Below, in pieces: positions 8,060 to 17,434 of a stretch of 56,446 nt of DNA. A program made the position numbers and the translations under genes. Below the pieces are notes generated by a model. That model saw nothing but the letters and a program-made list of their open reading frames with translations. It did no database searches and was not told the DNA's origin. Source of the DNA: DATMNI01 sp035570275 (GTDB lineage: Bacteria; Acidobacteriota; Terriglobia; Bryobacterales; Bryobacteraceae); NCBI GenBank assembly GCA_035570275.1, contig DATMNI010000270.1, positions 1 through 56,446 of the forward strand, read 5' to 3'. How positions within the stretch are numbered: the first letter of the stretch is position 1; every line of letters starts with the position of its first letter.

Positions 8060-8392
8060 ATGGCCAAGTCCGCGACGCCCACCCTTCTCCAGGGAACCCT
8101 GGACCTGCTCGTCCTGCACGCGCTGGCGCGGGGCAGGATGCATGGTTATGCCATCGCGCAATGCATTCACCTGCTCTCCGATGAAGCCCTGCGCGTGGAA
8201 GAGGGGTCCCTCTATCCCGCCCTCTACCGGCTCGAACTGGATGGCGCCGTTACCGCCAAATGGGGGCTCTCCGAGAACAACCGGAAGGCCAAGTATTACG
8301 AGATTACCAGGCGCGGCCGTCAACTGATGGCCCAGCAGCAGGAGACTTGGAGCCGCCTGTCCGTCGCCGTTGACCGCGTTCTGGCGAGGTAA
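8060..8392 (+). CDS. PadR-family transcriptional regulator
   Basis: 110 residues from ATG 8060, with TAGGAG 5 nt upstream. The PadR winged helix is clear: LLQGTLDLLVLHALARGRMH, GYAIAQCIHLLSDEAL, then VEEGSLYPALYRLELDG and YYEITRRGRQLM (wing). PadR proteins are dimeric repressors, often sensing a ligand or cell-envelope state. Only 6 nt separate it from the following ADOP permease gene. PadR next to an ADOP permease is a recurring acidobacterial pair, so autoregulation of the permease operon is likely. Confidence 0.9.
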   Translation: MAKSATPTLLQGTLDLLVLHALARGRMHGYAIAQCIHLLSDEALRVEEGSLYPALYRLELDGAVTAKWGLSENNRKAKYYEITRRGRQLMAQQQETWSRLSVAVDRVLAR

Positions 8393-8398
8393 ACCAAC

Positions 8399-10936
8399 AT
8401 GCGCCGTCTTTTGCTGAAACTCTTCCGACGCCGGACGCTGCAGGCCGATCTCGAAGCCGAACTGGCCTTCCACCGCGAAATGGCTCAGGCCCACGGCAAC
8501 CCGATCCGCCTGGGCAACACCGCCGTCATCAAGGAGCATGCTTTCGACCTCTGGCGTTTCAACGCGATCGAAAACATCTGGCGCGACTTGCACTACGGCG
8601 TCCGATCGCTCGGGCGCAGCCCGGGCTTCGTGCTGGGTGCGCTGCTCTCGCTGGGCCTTGGCATTGGCGTCAACGCGGCTATGTTTTCGATCGCCGTCGA
8701 GTTTCTTTTGAGCCAGCCGTCGGTGGCGGATGCCCGGTCCTGGGTCGCCGTCCGGCTGGCGGGAAACAGCCACTCGAAACCGGAGGTGATCGAATTCCTA
8801 CGCAAGAGTGGCGTGTTCCAGGAAGTGGCTGGCGAAAACTTCGAGACCTTCATCAATTGGAATGACGGACGGGAGACTCGCCGCATCTTCAGTGTGCAAA
8901 CCACCAGGAACTACTTCACCGCGCTCGGAGTTCCCGTGGCTTACGGCCGTGGCTTCACCGACGGAGACTCGGGCGATGTGGTCGTGCTCCACTACCATTT
9001 CTGGCAAAAACATTTCAACGGCGATCCGTCCGCGGTGGGCCGCGCCATCAACCTGGATGGCAGCAGCTATACGGTGCTGGGTGTGCTTCCCCAGTCCCAC
9101 CGGACATTGCTGGGATACGGCCTTTCCCCCGACGTCTACCTGCCGCGTTACCTCAATGATACGATCCTGCAGATCTATGCCCGGCTGAAGCCCGGGATGT
9201 CCCTAGGCGAGGCGCGGGCGGCCCTGCAAGTGCTGGCTGAACGCTTGGACCAGGCCATGCCGGAACGGTTCAAATATGAGAACGGCTTGCGAGTTATTCC
9301 GCTGGCGGGCTTCGCGCGCCTCAAGCAGGACCAGGAAGGTTTGGTGATCGGTCTCTTTTTCGTGGCGCTGCTGGCTCTGGTGGCCCTGGTCTTCCTGATC
9401 GCCTGCGTCAACGTCGCCGGCCTCTTGCTGGTCCGCGCCTCCAACCGCCGGCACGAGATCGCCATCCGGCTGTCTCTGGGCGCCAGCCGCGGGCGGTTGC
9501 TCCAGCAACTGCTGGCCGAGAGCCTGCTGCTTTCGCTTTCCGGCGCGGGTGTTGGATTCGCTCTGGCTCAGCTCGTGGCCAGGTTGCTGGCCAGTATTCA
9601 ACTCCCGATTCCCGTACCCATCCACCTGCAGATTGAGCCCGACTGGCGCGTGGTTGCGTATGCCGCCGTTCTGGGTGTCGCTGCTACGGTGGTTTGCGGT
9701 TTGCTCCCCGCATGGCAGTCGGTCAAGGACTCGCTGGCTTCCAGCCTGCATCGCGGCGAGCGCCGCCTGTGGATGCGCCGCAGCCTGGTGATCGTCCAGA
9801 TCGCCGTCTCGGTGGTGGTGCTGGTTACCGGGTCACTGTTTCTGCGCAATCTGTTGTTGGCCCATGCCACCAGCCCCGGGTTCGACGTGCGCCAGACACT
9901 GCGCGCCGAGGTCCACCTGCCCCCGGTACAATACCGCGACAAAGCCCGCCTGAATGCCTATTTCGGTGAGGCGCTTCGCCAACTCCAGGTTCTTCCCGGC
10001 ATCGAGGCCGCCGCAGCGGCGCGCATCATCCCGTTCACGGACAACACCCATTTCCGCAGCGACCTGACATTCACGCGGACAGGCCGGAAGGAGAACGCGC
10101 GCTTTAACTGGAACGCCGTCTCACCGGATTTCTTCCGTGCCATGGATATCCCGCTGCTCGCCGGGCGCGCCTTCTCCGCCGCGGACCGTGACGGGGCCCG
10201 CGTTGTGGTGGTCAACAAGACCTTCGTCGACCGGTTTCTGCAGGGCGGGAATGCTATCGGGGCTACTTTCCTCTGGGGCGAAGGCCAGACGCTCCACCAG
10301 ATAGTGGGCGTGGTGGCCGGCACCAAAAGCCTGACTATTGGCGAAGCCGATGAACCGCAGCTTTACCAACCGCTGGCACAGATTGACAATGACCGTCCGC
10401 GGATTCAATTCGTACTCCGCTCCGCCACCCCGCCCGTCACTCAATTGGCCGCAGTTCGCCTGGCTTTGCGCCACCTGGAACCTGGAGCCGGCGTCGAAGT
10501 AGAAACCCTTTACTCCAGCATCGGGCTGGCCTTCCTGCCGAGCCAGGTCGGAGCCGTCCTGATGGGCGGCGTCGGCATTCTCGGACTGCTGCTCGCCGCC
10601 ATCGGCCTCTACGGCGTGACGGCTTACTCGGTCGCCAGCCGTACCCGCGAGATCGGCGTCCGCATCGCCATTGGCGCCACCCGCGCCAGCATCGCCAACC
10701 TCGTCCTGACGGAATCTGCCAAGCTGCTGGTCACCGGTTCGGCCGCGGGTCTCTTAGTCGCGCTCTTCGTCACCAGGCCATTGGCGGTCTTCTTCGTGCC
10801 CGGGCTGGGCCCCGGCGACCCGTGGAGTTTCGCCGCGGTTGTGGCCGTTCTGACCGCTACCGGGATCGTGGCAACGCTCGGTCCCGTCCGCCGGGCCATC
10901 CGGGTGGATCCGGTAACTTCCCTGCGCTACGAGTAG
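8399..10936 (+). CDS. ADOP-type ABC permease (duplicated FtsX/MacB permease)
   Basis: 845 residues. The N-terminal soluble prefix (RRRTLQADLEAELAFHREMA) is typical of acidobacterial duplicated orphan permeases. A first helix follows (VLGALLSLGLGIGVNAAMFS), then a MacB_PCD domain to about residue 300, and an FtsX unit (LIACVNVAGLLLVRASNRRH, EIAIRLSLGASRGRLLQQLL). A second MacB_PCD and a second FtsX unit (REIGVRIAIGATRASIANLV) complete the duplication. No ATPase is encoded nearby, as expected for this family. It is translated from the same transcript as padR. The role is probably export or envelope remodelling; the substrate is unknown. Confidence 0.9.
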   Translation: MRRLLLKLFRRRTLQADLEAELAFHREMAQAHGNPIRLGNTAVIKEHAFDLWRFNAIENIWRDLHYGVRSLGRSPGFVLGALLSLGLGIGVNAAMFSIAVEFLLSQPSVADARSWVAVRLAGNSHSKPEVIEFLRKSGVFQEVAGENFETFINWNDGRETRRIFSVQTTRNYFTALGVPVAYGRGFTDGDSGDVVVLHYHFWQKHFNGDPSAVGRAINLDGSSYTVLGVLPQSHRTLLGYGLSPDVYLPRYLNDTILQIYARLKPGMSLGEARAALQVLAERLDQAMPERFKYENGLRVIPLAGFARLKQDQEGLVIGLFFVALLALVALVFLIACVNVAGLLLVRASNRRHEIAIRLSLGASRGRLLQQLLAESLLLSLSGAGVGFALAQLVARLLASIQLPIPVPIHLQIEPDWRVVAYAAVLGVAATVVCGLLPAWQSVKDSLASSLHRGERRLWMRRSLVIVQIAVSVVVLVTGSLFLRNLLLAHATSPGFDVRQTLRAEVHLPPVQYRDKARLNAYFGEALRQLQVLPGIEAAAAARIIPFTDNTHFRSDLTFTRTGRKENARFNWNAVSPDFFRAMDIPLLAGRAFSAADRDGARVVVVNKTFVDRFLQGGNAIGATFLWGEGQTLHQIVGVVAGTKSLTIGEADEPQLYQPLAQIDNDRPRIQFVLRSATPPVTQLAAVRLALRHLEPGAGVEVETLYSSIGLAFLPSQVGAVLMGGVGILGLLLAAIGLYGVTAYSVASRTREIGVRIAIGATRASIANLVLTESAKLLVTGSAAGLLVALFVTRPLAVFFVPGLGPGDPWSFAAVVAVLTATGIVATLGPVRRAIRVDPVTSLRYE

Positions 10937-10993
10937 CGCATCGGCGCGCCGGCCGTCGGCGACGGTACGGATCGGCGCCCGGGGTTTATCAGC

Positions 10994-13411
10994 CTATTCG
11001 TGGTGCAATGCAATTGCCGGATCGAGCGCCATGGCGCGGCGCGCGGGAATGTAGCAGGCGGCGAGGGCTACGGCCAGACCAACCGCGCCCACGGTGGCGA
11101 AGGTGGCCGGGTCGGTGGCGGTGACGCCGTAGAGCAGGTTGGCCAGCAGGCGGGTGAGCGCCCACGCGGCCGCCAATCCGGCAGCGAGGCCGGCCAGCGC
11201 GAGGCGCGCGCCTTGCATCAGGATCATACGCAGCACATCGTGCCGCTGGGCGCCCAGGGCCATGCGGATGCCGATCTCCTGCACCCGCTGGTTGATGGCG
11301 TAGGCCATCACGCCGTAGATGCCGACGGAGGCGAGCACGATCGCCAGGCCGGCGAAAACGGCCACCAGCAGCAAGGTCAGGCGAGGGCCGGCCACGGCGG
11401 CGGAAGCGATCTGGTCGAGCGTCTGGATCTGGGTGAGCGGGAGGTCCTTATCGAGCGCGGCTAATTCGCGGCGTACGGCCTCGACTACTTGCGATGGATC
11501 ATTGGCGGTCCGAATGGCGAGGGACACATCGGAGAACTGCTGCTGTGCCAGCGAGAAATAGTACGCCGGCATTGCCTGCTTCGCCGACGGCGTGTCCTTC
11601 ACGTCGCCCACTACCCCGGCAACGGTCACCGTGGTATTCCACAGCTTCAGGCGCTTGCCCACGGGATCTTCGCCCGGAAAGTATTTTTGGGCCAGGGCGG
11701 AGTTGACCAGCAGGACCATGGGGGCGCCGGCATGGTCGCGCGGTGTGAAGAAGCGGCCGTTAAGCAGGGGCGTGCCGATGGCGCGAAAGTAATCCGGCGA
11801 GACACCGTGATAGCGGGCGATGGGTTCGTCGTTCGGCCGCGTGGGACGGCCTTCGATCGTGAAGCCGGAGTTCTCGTCGTAGCCGGTCCAGGGCACATCG
11901 GTGGAGAGGCCGGCCGCTTGCACGCCGTTGAGGGATTCCACGCGCGGGACCAGATTTTCGAAAAGCCGCGCGATCAGTTTCTCGTCCGCGTAGCTCTTGC
12001 GGGGCAGATGAATTTCCATGGTGATTACGCGGTCCGGGTGGAAGCCCGGTTCCATGCGTTGCAGGTTGACAAAGCTGCGCATCAGCAGACCGGCGCCGGC
12101 CAGCAGAACCAGCGCCAGGGCGATTTCGGCGCTTACCAGGACAGCACGAAAGCTCTGGCGCATGCCGCCGGAAGTGGTTCGGCCACCCTCCTTCAAGGCG
12201 GTATTCAGATCGATCTTGAAGGCCGCCAGGATGGGTGCGAGACCGAAGAACAGACCGGTGCCGATGGCGACCGCGGCGGTGAACGCCAGCACGCCGGCAT
12301 CGATCCGGACCGCCTGCAGGCGCGGCAGTTCTTGCGCGCCCAGACTGACCAGGCCCTTCATGCCGAGGGCGCCGAGGGCCAGTCCCAGAATGCCGCCGAG
12401 CGCGGCCACCGTCAGGCTTTCTGTGAGCAACTGCCGCACCAGACGCCCGCGGGCAGCGCCCAGCGCGGACCGCAGAGCCATTTCGCGCTGCCGTCCGGTG
12501 GCGCGCGCCAGCAGCAGGTTGGCGACGTTGACGCAGGCAATCAGCAACACCAGACCGACCGCGCCCAGCAGCACCAGCAGCGTGAGGCGCGCGCGGCCGA
12601 CAATTTCCTCTTTGAGGCCCACCAGGCGGATGTGCTGGCCGGTGTTCGAATCCGGAAATTCCCTGGCCAACTGCGCCGCGATGACGTTCAGGCCGGACTC
12701 GGCAGTCCCACGCGCCACGCCGGGCTTCAGGCGCGCGATGGCATTCAGATAATGCGCGTTGCGCGGCATGTGCCCCGGTTGCAGCGGCATGGGCCACCAC
12801 AGGTCGACGTTTTCGCCGTGAGGCAGCGAATGGTAGTCGCCGCCCACGTGCTGAATGCCCGGCGGCATGACTCCGAGTACCACGTAGGGGGCTCCGGAAA
12901 AGGTCATGGTCCGGCCGATGATGCTCGGATCGCCGCCCATCCGGCGCTGCCAGAAACTGTGGCTCAAAATGACGGACTTGCCGGCGCCATCCTGTTCGTC
13001 GGCGGTTTGAAACGTGCGGCCGAGCAGCGGGGAAAAGCCGAGGGTTTCAAAGAACCCGGAGGAGACGGCCATGGCCCTGAGGCTTTCGGGCTTGTCGCCG
13101 ATGGTGAGATCCAGATCGCGGCGGAAGTAAAGGGCGATTTGCGAGAAAACCTGTTGGCGCACGCGGAAATCCAGGAAGTCGGCGGGGGACATGGGGAAGT
13201 CGGTAAATTTGGGCCACTCGCCGAAGATGCGCACCAGGCGGTCGGGTTCGGGATACGGGAGTGGCGCAAAGAGGACGCCCGAGACCACACTGAAAATGGC
13301 GCTGTTGCCGCCGATGGCGAGGGCAAGCGTGAGCACCGTAATCGCCGTGAATCCTGGATTCTTGCGCAAAGTGCGAAGCGCGTAGCGGAAATCCTGCCAG
13401 AGACCGTGCAT
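10994..13411 (-). CDS. ADOP-type ABC permease (duplicated FtsX/MacB permease)
   Basis: 805 residues from ATG 13411, chosen over an upstream start at 13639 because GGAAG lies 6 nt before it and MHGLWQDFRYALRTLRKNPG is the standard ADOP beginning. It lacks the soluble prefix of the neighbouring ADOP. Order: helix 1 (FTAITVLTLALAIGGNSAIF), MacB_PCD, FtsX (LIACVNVANLLLARATGRQR, EMALRSALGAARGRLVRQLL), second MacB_PCD, second FtsX (EIGIRMALGAQRHDVLRMIL) and a last helix before the end DPAIALHHE. It is convergent with the padR-linked ADOP, 57 bp between stops. The substrate is unknown. Confidence 0.9.
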   Translation of the reverse strand: MHGLWQDFRYALRTLRKNPGFTAITVLTLALAIGGNSAIFSVVSGVLFAPLPYPEPDRLVRIFGEWPKFTDFPMSPADFLDFRVRQQVFSQIALYFRRDLDLTIGDKPESLRAMAVSSGFFETLGFSPLLGRTFQTADEQDGAGKSVILSHSFWQRRMGGDPSIIGRTMTFSGAPYVVLGVMPPGIQHVGGDYHSLPHGENVDLWWPMPLQPGHMPRNAHYLNAIARLKPGVARGTAESGLNVIAAQLAREFPDSNTGQHIRLVGLKEEIVGRARLTLLVLLGAVGLVLLIACVNVANLLLARATGRQREMALRSALGAARGRLVRQLLTESLTVAALGGILGLALGALGMKGLVSLGAQELPRLQAVRIDAGVLAFTAAVAIGTGLFFGLAPILAAFKIDLNTALKEGGRTTSGGMRQSFRAVLVSAEIALALVLLAGAGLLMRSFVNLQRMEPGFHPDRVITMEIHLPRKSYADEKLIARLFENLVPRVESLNGVQAAGLSTDVPWTGYDENSGFTIEGRPTRPNDEPIARYHGVSPDYFRAIGTPLLNGRFFTPRDHAGAPMVLLVNSALAQKYFPGEDPVGKRLKLWNTTVTVAGVVGDVKDTPSAKQAMPAYYFSLAQQQFSDVSLAIRTANDPSQVVEAVRRELAALDKDLPLTQIQTLDQIASAAVAGPRLTLLLVAVFAGLAIVLASVGIYGVMAYAINQRVQEIGIRMALGAQRHDVLRMILMQGARLALAGLAAGLAAAWALTRLLANLLYGVTATDPATFATVGAVGLAVALAACYIPARRAMALDPAIALHHE

Positions 13412-13681
13412 GTTATCTTCCAGTGTAGTTTGGACGAACGGCGGGCGGCGATGGTAGTAGAGGGGGGTGACGTGTGACTGCCAATGTCTGCTCGAGCGAT
13501 GGCGAACATCTACTCGGCAGCCTGTTTCTTGACCGGCGCGGCTCGCGGATTGAAGCCTTACGTACGGGTCCGGCTGTGAATTACGTTCCCAGTGAAGCCT
13601 GCAAGACGCATTCTGCAATGATTCGGATTCGGTTTGCAACGAGATAGAATCGGCCTTTGACGTGCATTCGCCCGTGGCCAG

Positions 13682-14974
13682 ATGGCGACACCCAGTTCAA
13701 GTGCCCTTGCCGCAAGTGCGTTGATGTTTGCGTCTCTCGGTAGCGCCGCTCTTCCCGAACCCCCTCATCAACAAGGGGAGTGGCAGCCGGTGCCGGTTTT
13801 TGGCATGCCGCAGTATGTTCCGGAACTCGTCCCGCTGTTTTTCGACGCTGGCTTGGCCGATCCTCGCGGCGGTGAGTATCGCGAAATCGAACTCACCACC
13901 GGTGGGGGCCAAAGCCGGCCAGTGACCACGCACGGATGGTATTTTCCCCAAGCCTTCGAGGTATGTTGGGACGGTTTGGCTCACCCGGTTGTGCGCGTCG
14001 GCGGCAACGCCGATCTTTGGCAGGATATAGCTGACGCGAAGGCAGATTTCTTCCGCAAAGCCACGATTGTCGCTCCCCCTGATGCTGAGCCTGTGGCCGT
14101 AGCGCTCCTACTGCGACTGGGAGAGGCCGAACTTGCCCGGCGGTTATTCGTCAAGCTGTCGGACGCCTCACTTCCGCGATTCCCGTCGGCTGAACGCGAT
14201 GGTCACCAAGTCAACAAATCGCAGTGGTTCGCGATGGCCGGAGTTTCCTGGCTCAGCGGCGCATTCCATGAAGCCGTGGAAGCCCACGCGATTGGTGACG
14301 ATCGACTCGCTGTAGATATCGCGGGACGGCTCCTCCAAGCCCGCCTGTCCTTCGAATCCGCGTGGAAGAACGTGAGTCCGGAATTGCCGACGAACGCCGT
14401 TTCGCAAATGGCATTCCTGGACCCGGTGGCCACACTGTTGGCCGATTCCGAGCGGCGCCTGAAACAGTCGCCTCGCCGGCCGCTTGACCCAAATGCCATG
14501 CGGAGCATGGGTGCCTCCGCGCGAATTGCCACGCTAATCGAACGTCTGGAAGACGTAAACGAGCGCCAATTCAGTCAGCCCGGCGGCGTCCCGCTTTTGG
14601 ACTCGCCGATCTGCAAGATGCTGGTACAGGAAGGCGCGGAGGCTGTCGAGCCACTTCTTGACGTGGTTGAACACGATCAGCGGCTCACGCGCTCTTACGG
14701 CTTCGGGCGGAGTTTCTTTCCGCCACGTAGCCTAATTACGGTTGCCGAGGCAGCCGAAGCCGTGTTCCGCGACTACTATCACCTGCGCGTATTCCGCTGG
14801 GAGGACCCGGCGCAGCGGAGGGCATGGCTGATCCGCAATAAATATCGATCACAGGCAGAGCGCTATTTCGACCTGCTGTCAGGCGATTCGAACGATGAAG
14901 TCCAATGGCTGGACGCCGCCCAAGGTCTGTCTGGTGGTCTTGGAGAGGAACTGGGCGGCAGCGTCTCAGTTTGA
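13682..14974 (+). CDS. secreted protein of unknown function
   Basis: 430 residues. The first 24 residues (ending near SLGSAALPEPP) resemble a signal peptide, although the ATG has no clear Shine-Dalgarno. The mature protein is a mixed alpha/beta protein with helical segments that resemble tetratrico-like packing (AVALLLRLGEAELARRLFVK, FHEAVEAHAIGDDRLAVDIA) and a C-terminal region around RRAWLIRNKYRSQAERYFDL. I do not recognise a named family or catalytic motif. It is flanked by a divergent ADOP permease and by murQ, and neither suggests its role. Confidence 0.7.
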   Translation: MATPSSSALAASALMFASLGSAALPEPPHQQGEWQPVPVFGMPQYVPELVPLFFDAGLADPRGGEYREIELTTGGGQSRPVTTHGWYFPQAFEVCWDGLAHPVVRVGGNADLWQDIADAKADFFRKATIVAPPDAEPVAVALLLRLGEAELARRLFVKLSDASLPRFPSAERDGHQVNKSQWFAMAGVSWLSGAFHEAVEAHAIGDDRLAVDIAGRLLQARLSFESAWKNVSPELPTNAVSQMAFLDPVATLLADSERRLKQSPRRPLDPNAMRSMGASARIATLIERLEDVNERQFSQPGGVPLLDSPICKMLVQEGAEAVEPLLDVVEHDQRLTRSYGFGRSFFPPRSLITVAEAAEAVFRDYYHLRVFRWEDPAQRRAWLIRNKYRSQAERYFDLLSGDSNDEVQWLDAAQGLSGGLGEELGGSVSV

Positions 14975-15143
14975 AGCGCGCTATTCTGTCCAAACGAAAC
15001 TTGACGGTACGGGCTTTTGGAAGCTGGCAGGCATCGAGGATGCAAAACGTTAGCATTCTACACCTCTGTCCGGTGTTGACCGGTGTGCACTGCCCAATCG
15101 GAACCGGCCTTTGCGCCCCTGCCCGCAATGAGTCGGCCAAACC

Positions 15144-15190
15144 GGCAGGCGGATTGCCAATCCGCCGCAGGTTAACAACCTGCCCCACAA
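15144..15190. repeat. REP-like repeat, GGCGGATTGCCAATCCGCC / GCAGGTTAACAACCTGC family
   Basis: Two adjacent palindromes: GGCGGATTGCCAATCCGCC and GCAGGTTAACAACCTGCCCC. The element ends 15 nt before the murQ start codon, so it forms most of the murQ leader. The same pair of palindromes recurs at 33145-33274, 34146-34304 and 51805-51925, with a single-palindrome form at 28193-28221. Confidence 0.85.
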
Positions 15191-15205
15191 AGGTAAGATA
15201 GAGCC

Positions 15206-16102
15206 ATGCCGCTGATCGAAGAGCTGCTCACCGAACAGCCGAACCCGGCGTCGGCCGCGATCGATACGTTGCCGGCCGAAGACGCGCTACGCATCATCAA
15301 TCGGGAAGACCATCAGGTGGCGGACGCGGTAGGGCTCGAGATTCCGCAGATTGCGCGGGCGGTGGATGCCATCGTGGCCGCGTTCGAACGCGGCGGGCGG
15401 CTATTCTATGTGGGCGCAGGGACCAGCGGGCGGTTGGGAGTGCTGGACGCCTCGGAGTGCCCGCCGACGTTCTCTGTGCCGCCGGAGATGGTACAGGGCA
15501 TCATCGCGGGCGGCGAGCGGGCATTGAGCCGCGCCACCGAAACCACCGAGGACGACCCCGCCATCGGCGTTCGCGATCTGTTGGCCCACGGGTTTCGGGC
15601 GATCGACGTGCTGGTTGGATTGGCGGCGAGCGGGAGAACGCCGTATGTGCTGGGAGCGGTGGCGGAAGCGAAACGCATGGGCGCGGTGACGGTGGGGATC
15701 AGTTGCACGCCCGATTCGGAACTGGCGCGCGCGGTGGCCATCGCCATCACCCCGCTGGTGGGGCCGGAGGTGGTTGCCGGTTCCACCCGGCTCAAAGCCG
15801 GCACGGCACAGAAGATGGTATTGAACATGCTCTCTACGGGAGCGTTCATCCGGCTGGGTTACGTTTACGGCAACCTGATGGTGAATGTGCATCCGAAGAA
15901 TACCAAGCTGGTGGACCGGGCGCGGCGGATTGTGGCGCAAGCGGCCGGAGTTTCGTACGATTGCGCGGGCCAGTTTCTGGACGCGGCCGGCAACAGCGTA
16001 CGCACGGCTATTTTGATGGCGAAGACCGGTCTCAACAGGCAGGAAGCCGAGCAACGGCTGAGCGAATCCGGCGGACGGATCGCGCAAGCCCTCGCAAAGT
16101 AA
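15206..16102 (+). CDS. murQ: N-acetylmuramic acid 6-phosphate etherase
   Basis: 298 residues. MurQ cleaves the lactyl ether of MurNAc-6-phosphate to GlcNAc-6-phosphate and D-lactate in cytoplasmic peptidoglycan recycling. The sugar-phosphate-isomerase (SIS) signature GAGTSGRLGVLDASECPPTF is intact, with the following GERALSRATETTEDDP block. KAGTAQKMVLNMLSTGAFIR and GYVYGNLMVNVHPKNTKL are also MurQ hallmarks. Length matches the family. The leader consists largely of a REP-like repeat. The next gene is murA, so recycling and de novo synthesis genes are adjacent. Confidence 0.95.
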   Translation: MPLIEELLTEQPNPASAAIDTLPAEDALRIINREDHQVADAVGLEIPQIARAVDAIVAAFERGGRLFYVGAGTSGRLGVLDASECPPTFSVPPEMVQGIIAGGERALSRATETTEDDPAIGVRDLLAHGFRAIDVLVGLAASGRTPYVLGAVAEAKRMGAVTVGISCTPDSELARAVAIAITPLVGPEVVAGSTRLKAGTAQKMVLNMLSTGAFIRLGYVYGNLMVNVHPKNTKLVDRARRIVAQAAGVSYDCAGQFLDAAGNSVRTAILMAKTGLNRQEAEQRLSESGGRIAQALAK

Positions 16103-16114
16103 AAGTTCCCAGGA

Positions 16115-16178
16115 TATATTCACGATTGGATATATTCACGACTGGATCAATTCACGAATGGATAAATTCACGATTACG
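16115..16178 (+). repeat. 16-bp tandem repeat x4 spanning the murA start codon
   Basis: Four head-to-tail 16-mers: TATATTCACGATTGGA, TATATTCACGACTGGA, TCAATTCACGAATGGA and TAAATTCACGATTACG. The murA ATG (16158) lies in the third unit. At the same place the first unit has TTG and the second CTG. The unit length is not a multiple of three, so a change in copy number would alter the leader without changing the MurA product. Confidence 0.88.
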
Positions 16179-17414
16179 GGCGGAAGCCCTCTCGCCGGGG
16201 AGATCGCTACCAACGGTTCCAAGAATTCGGCGCTGCCGGCGCTGGCCGCGGCGCTGCTCACCGAGGAACCGGTAACGCTGCAGCGCATCCCGCGGGTGCG
16301 GGACATCGCCACCATGCAGCGCCTGCTGGTGGATATCGGGGCGAAGGTGGAAACGGACGGCGAAACGGTGCAGTTGCACACGCCGCAGATTGCCAGCCCC
16401 GAAGCTCCTTACGAACTGGTGAAAACCATGCGCGCCTCCAGCCTGGTGCTGGGGCCGCTGGTGGCGCGCTGCGGGCGAGCGCGGGTTTCGCTGCCGGGCG
16501 GCTGCGCCATCGGGGCGCGGCCCATCAATCTTCACATCTTCGGGCTGGAGCGGCTGGGCGCCGAGATCAACCAGACCCACGGCTACATCGAAGCGGTGGC
16601 GCCTGATGGGCTTCGCGGCTGCGCCATTCATTTCGACCGGATCACCGTTACCGGGACCGAGGACCTGATGATGGCGGCCGTGCTGGCCAAGGGCGAAACC
16701 GTGCTGCGCAATGCGGCGCGCGAACCCGAGGTGGTGGACCTGGCGGCGTTGTTGATCAAGATGGGCGCGAAGGTGGAAGGCGCGGGCACATCGACCATAC
16801 GGATTGAAGGCGTGGAACGGCTGCACGGTGCGGAACACACCATCATCCCGGACCGCATCGAAGCCGGCACCTTCCTGGTGGCCGGGGCGATTACCGGCGG
16901 CGACCTCACCGTTACGGATTGCATTCCGGAGCATCTGGACGCGCTCGTGTCCAAGATGCAACAGGCCGGGGCGGATGTGACACAGCCTTCGCCATCGTCG
17001 CTGCGGGTGCGCGGGGACGGCCGGCTGCGCTCCGTGGACATGGCCACCGAGGAGTACCCCGGTTTCGCCACCGACCTGCAGGCGCAGTACATGGCCTTGA
17101 TGACGCAGGCCGAAGGGATCGCCATCGTGGTGGAACGGATTTTCGAGAACCGCTTCATGCACGCGCAGGAACTGGCGCGCATGGGGGCCAACATCCGGAT
17201 CGAAGGCAACCAGGCGATGGTGGCGGGGCCGCGGACGTTGACCGGCGCTGGGGTGATCGCTTCCGATCTGCGAGCCAGCGCCTCGCTGGTGCTGGCGGCG
17301 CTGGTGGCGAAGGGCGAGACGGTGATCGACCGCGTATACCACATTGACCGCGGCTATGAGAAAATTGAAGCGAAACTGGCCCAGGTTGGCGCCAGGATCA
17401 GGCGGGTGGAATGA
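16158..17414 (+). CDS. murA: UDP-N-acetylglucosamine 1-carboxyvinyltransferase
   Basis: 418 residues, the usual length. MurA transfers enolpyruvate from PEP to UDP-GlcNAc, the first committed step of peptidoglycan synthesis in the cytoplasm. The N-terminus MDKFTITGGSPLAGEIATNG carries the substrate-binding Lys/Asn region (GSKNSALPALAAALLTEEPV). The catalytic, fosfomycin-reactive cysteine is present in PGGCAIGARPINLHI. The EPSP-synthase-like second half (MATEEYPGFATDLQAQYMAL) is normal. Only a weak Shine-Dalgarno precedes the ATG, which lies within a 16-bp tandem repeat. It follows murQ by 55 bp. Confidence 0.96.
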   Translation: MDKFTITGGSPLAGEIATNGSKNSALPALAAALLTEEPVTLQRIPRVRDIATMQRLLVDIGAKVETDGETVQLHTPQIASPEAPYELVKTMRASSLVLGPLVARCGRARVSLPGGCAIGARPINLHIFGLERLGAEINQTHGYIEAVAPDGLRGCAIHFDRITVTGTEDLMMAAVLAKGETVLRNAAREPEVVDLAALLIKMGAKVEGAGTSTIRIEGVERLHGAEHTIIPDRIEAGTFLVAGAITGGDLTVTDCIPEHLDALVSKMQQAGADVTQPSPSSLRVRGDGRLRSVDMATEEYPGFATDLQAQYMALMTQAEGIAIVVERIFENRFMHAQELARMGANIRIEGNQAMVAGPRTLTGAGVIASDLRASASLVLAALVAKGETVIDRVYHIDRGYEKIEAKLAQVGARIRRVE

Positions 17415-17434
17415 TGAAAGAGTTGTGGTAAGCG

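Noticed and set aside
11489..13477. 662-codon open frame on the plus strand
   Set aside because: Antisense to the ADOP permease gene, whose membrane domains and motifs are clear.
16152..17342. 396-codon minus-strand frame over murA
   Set aside because: Pure shadow of murA, without domain features.
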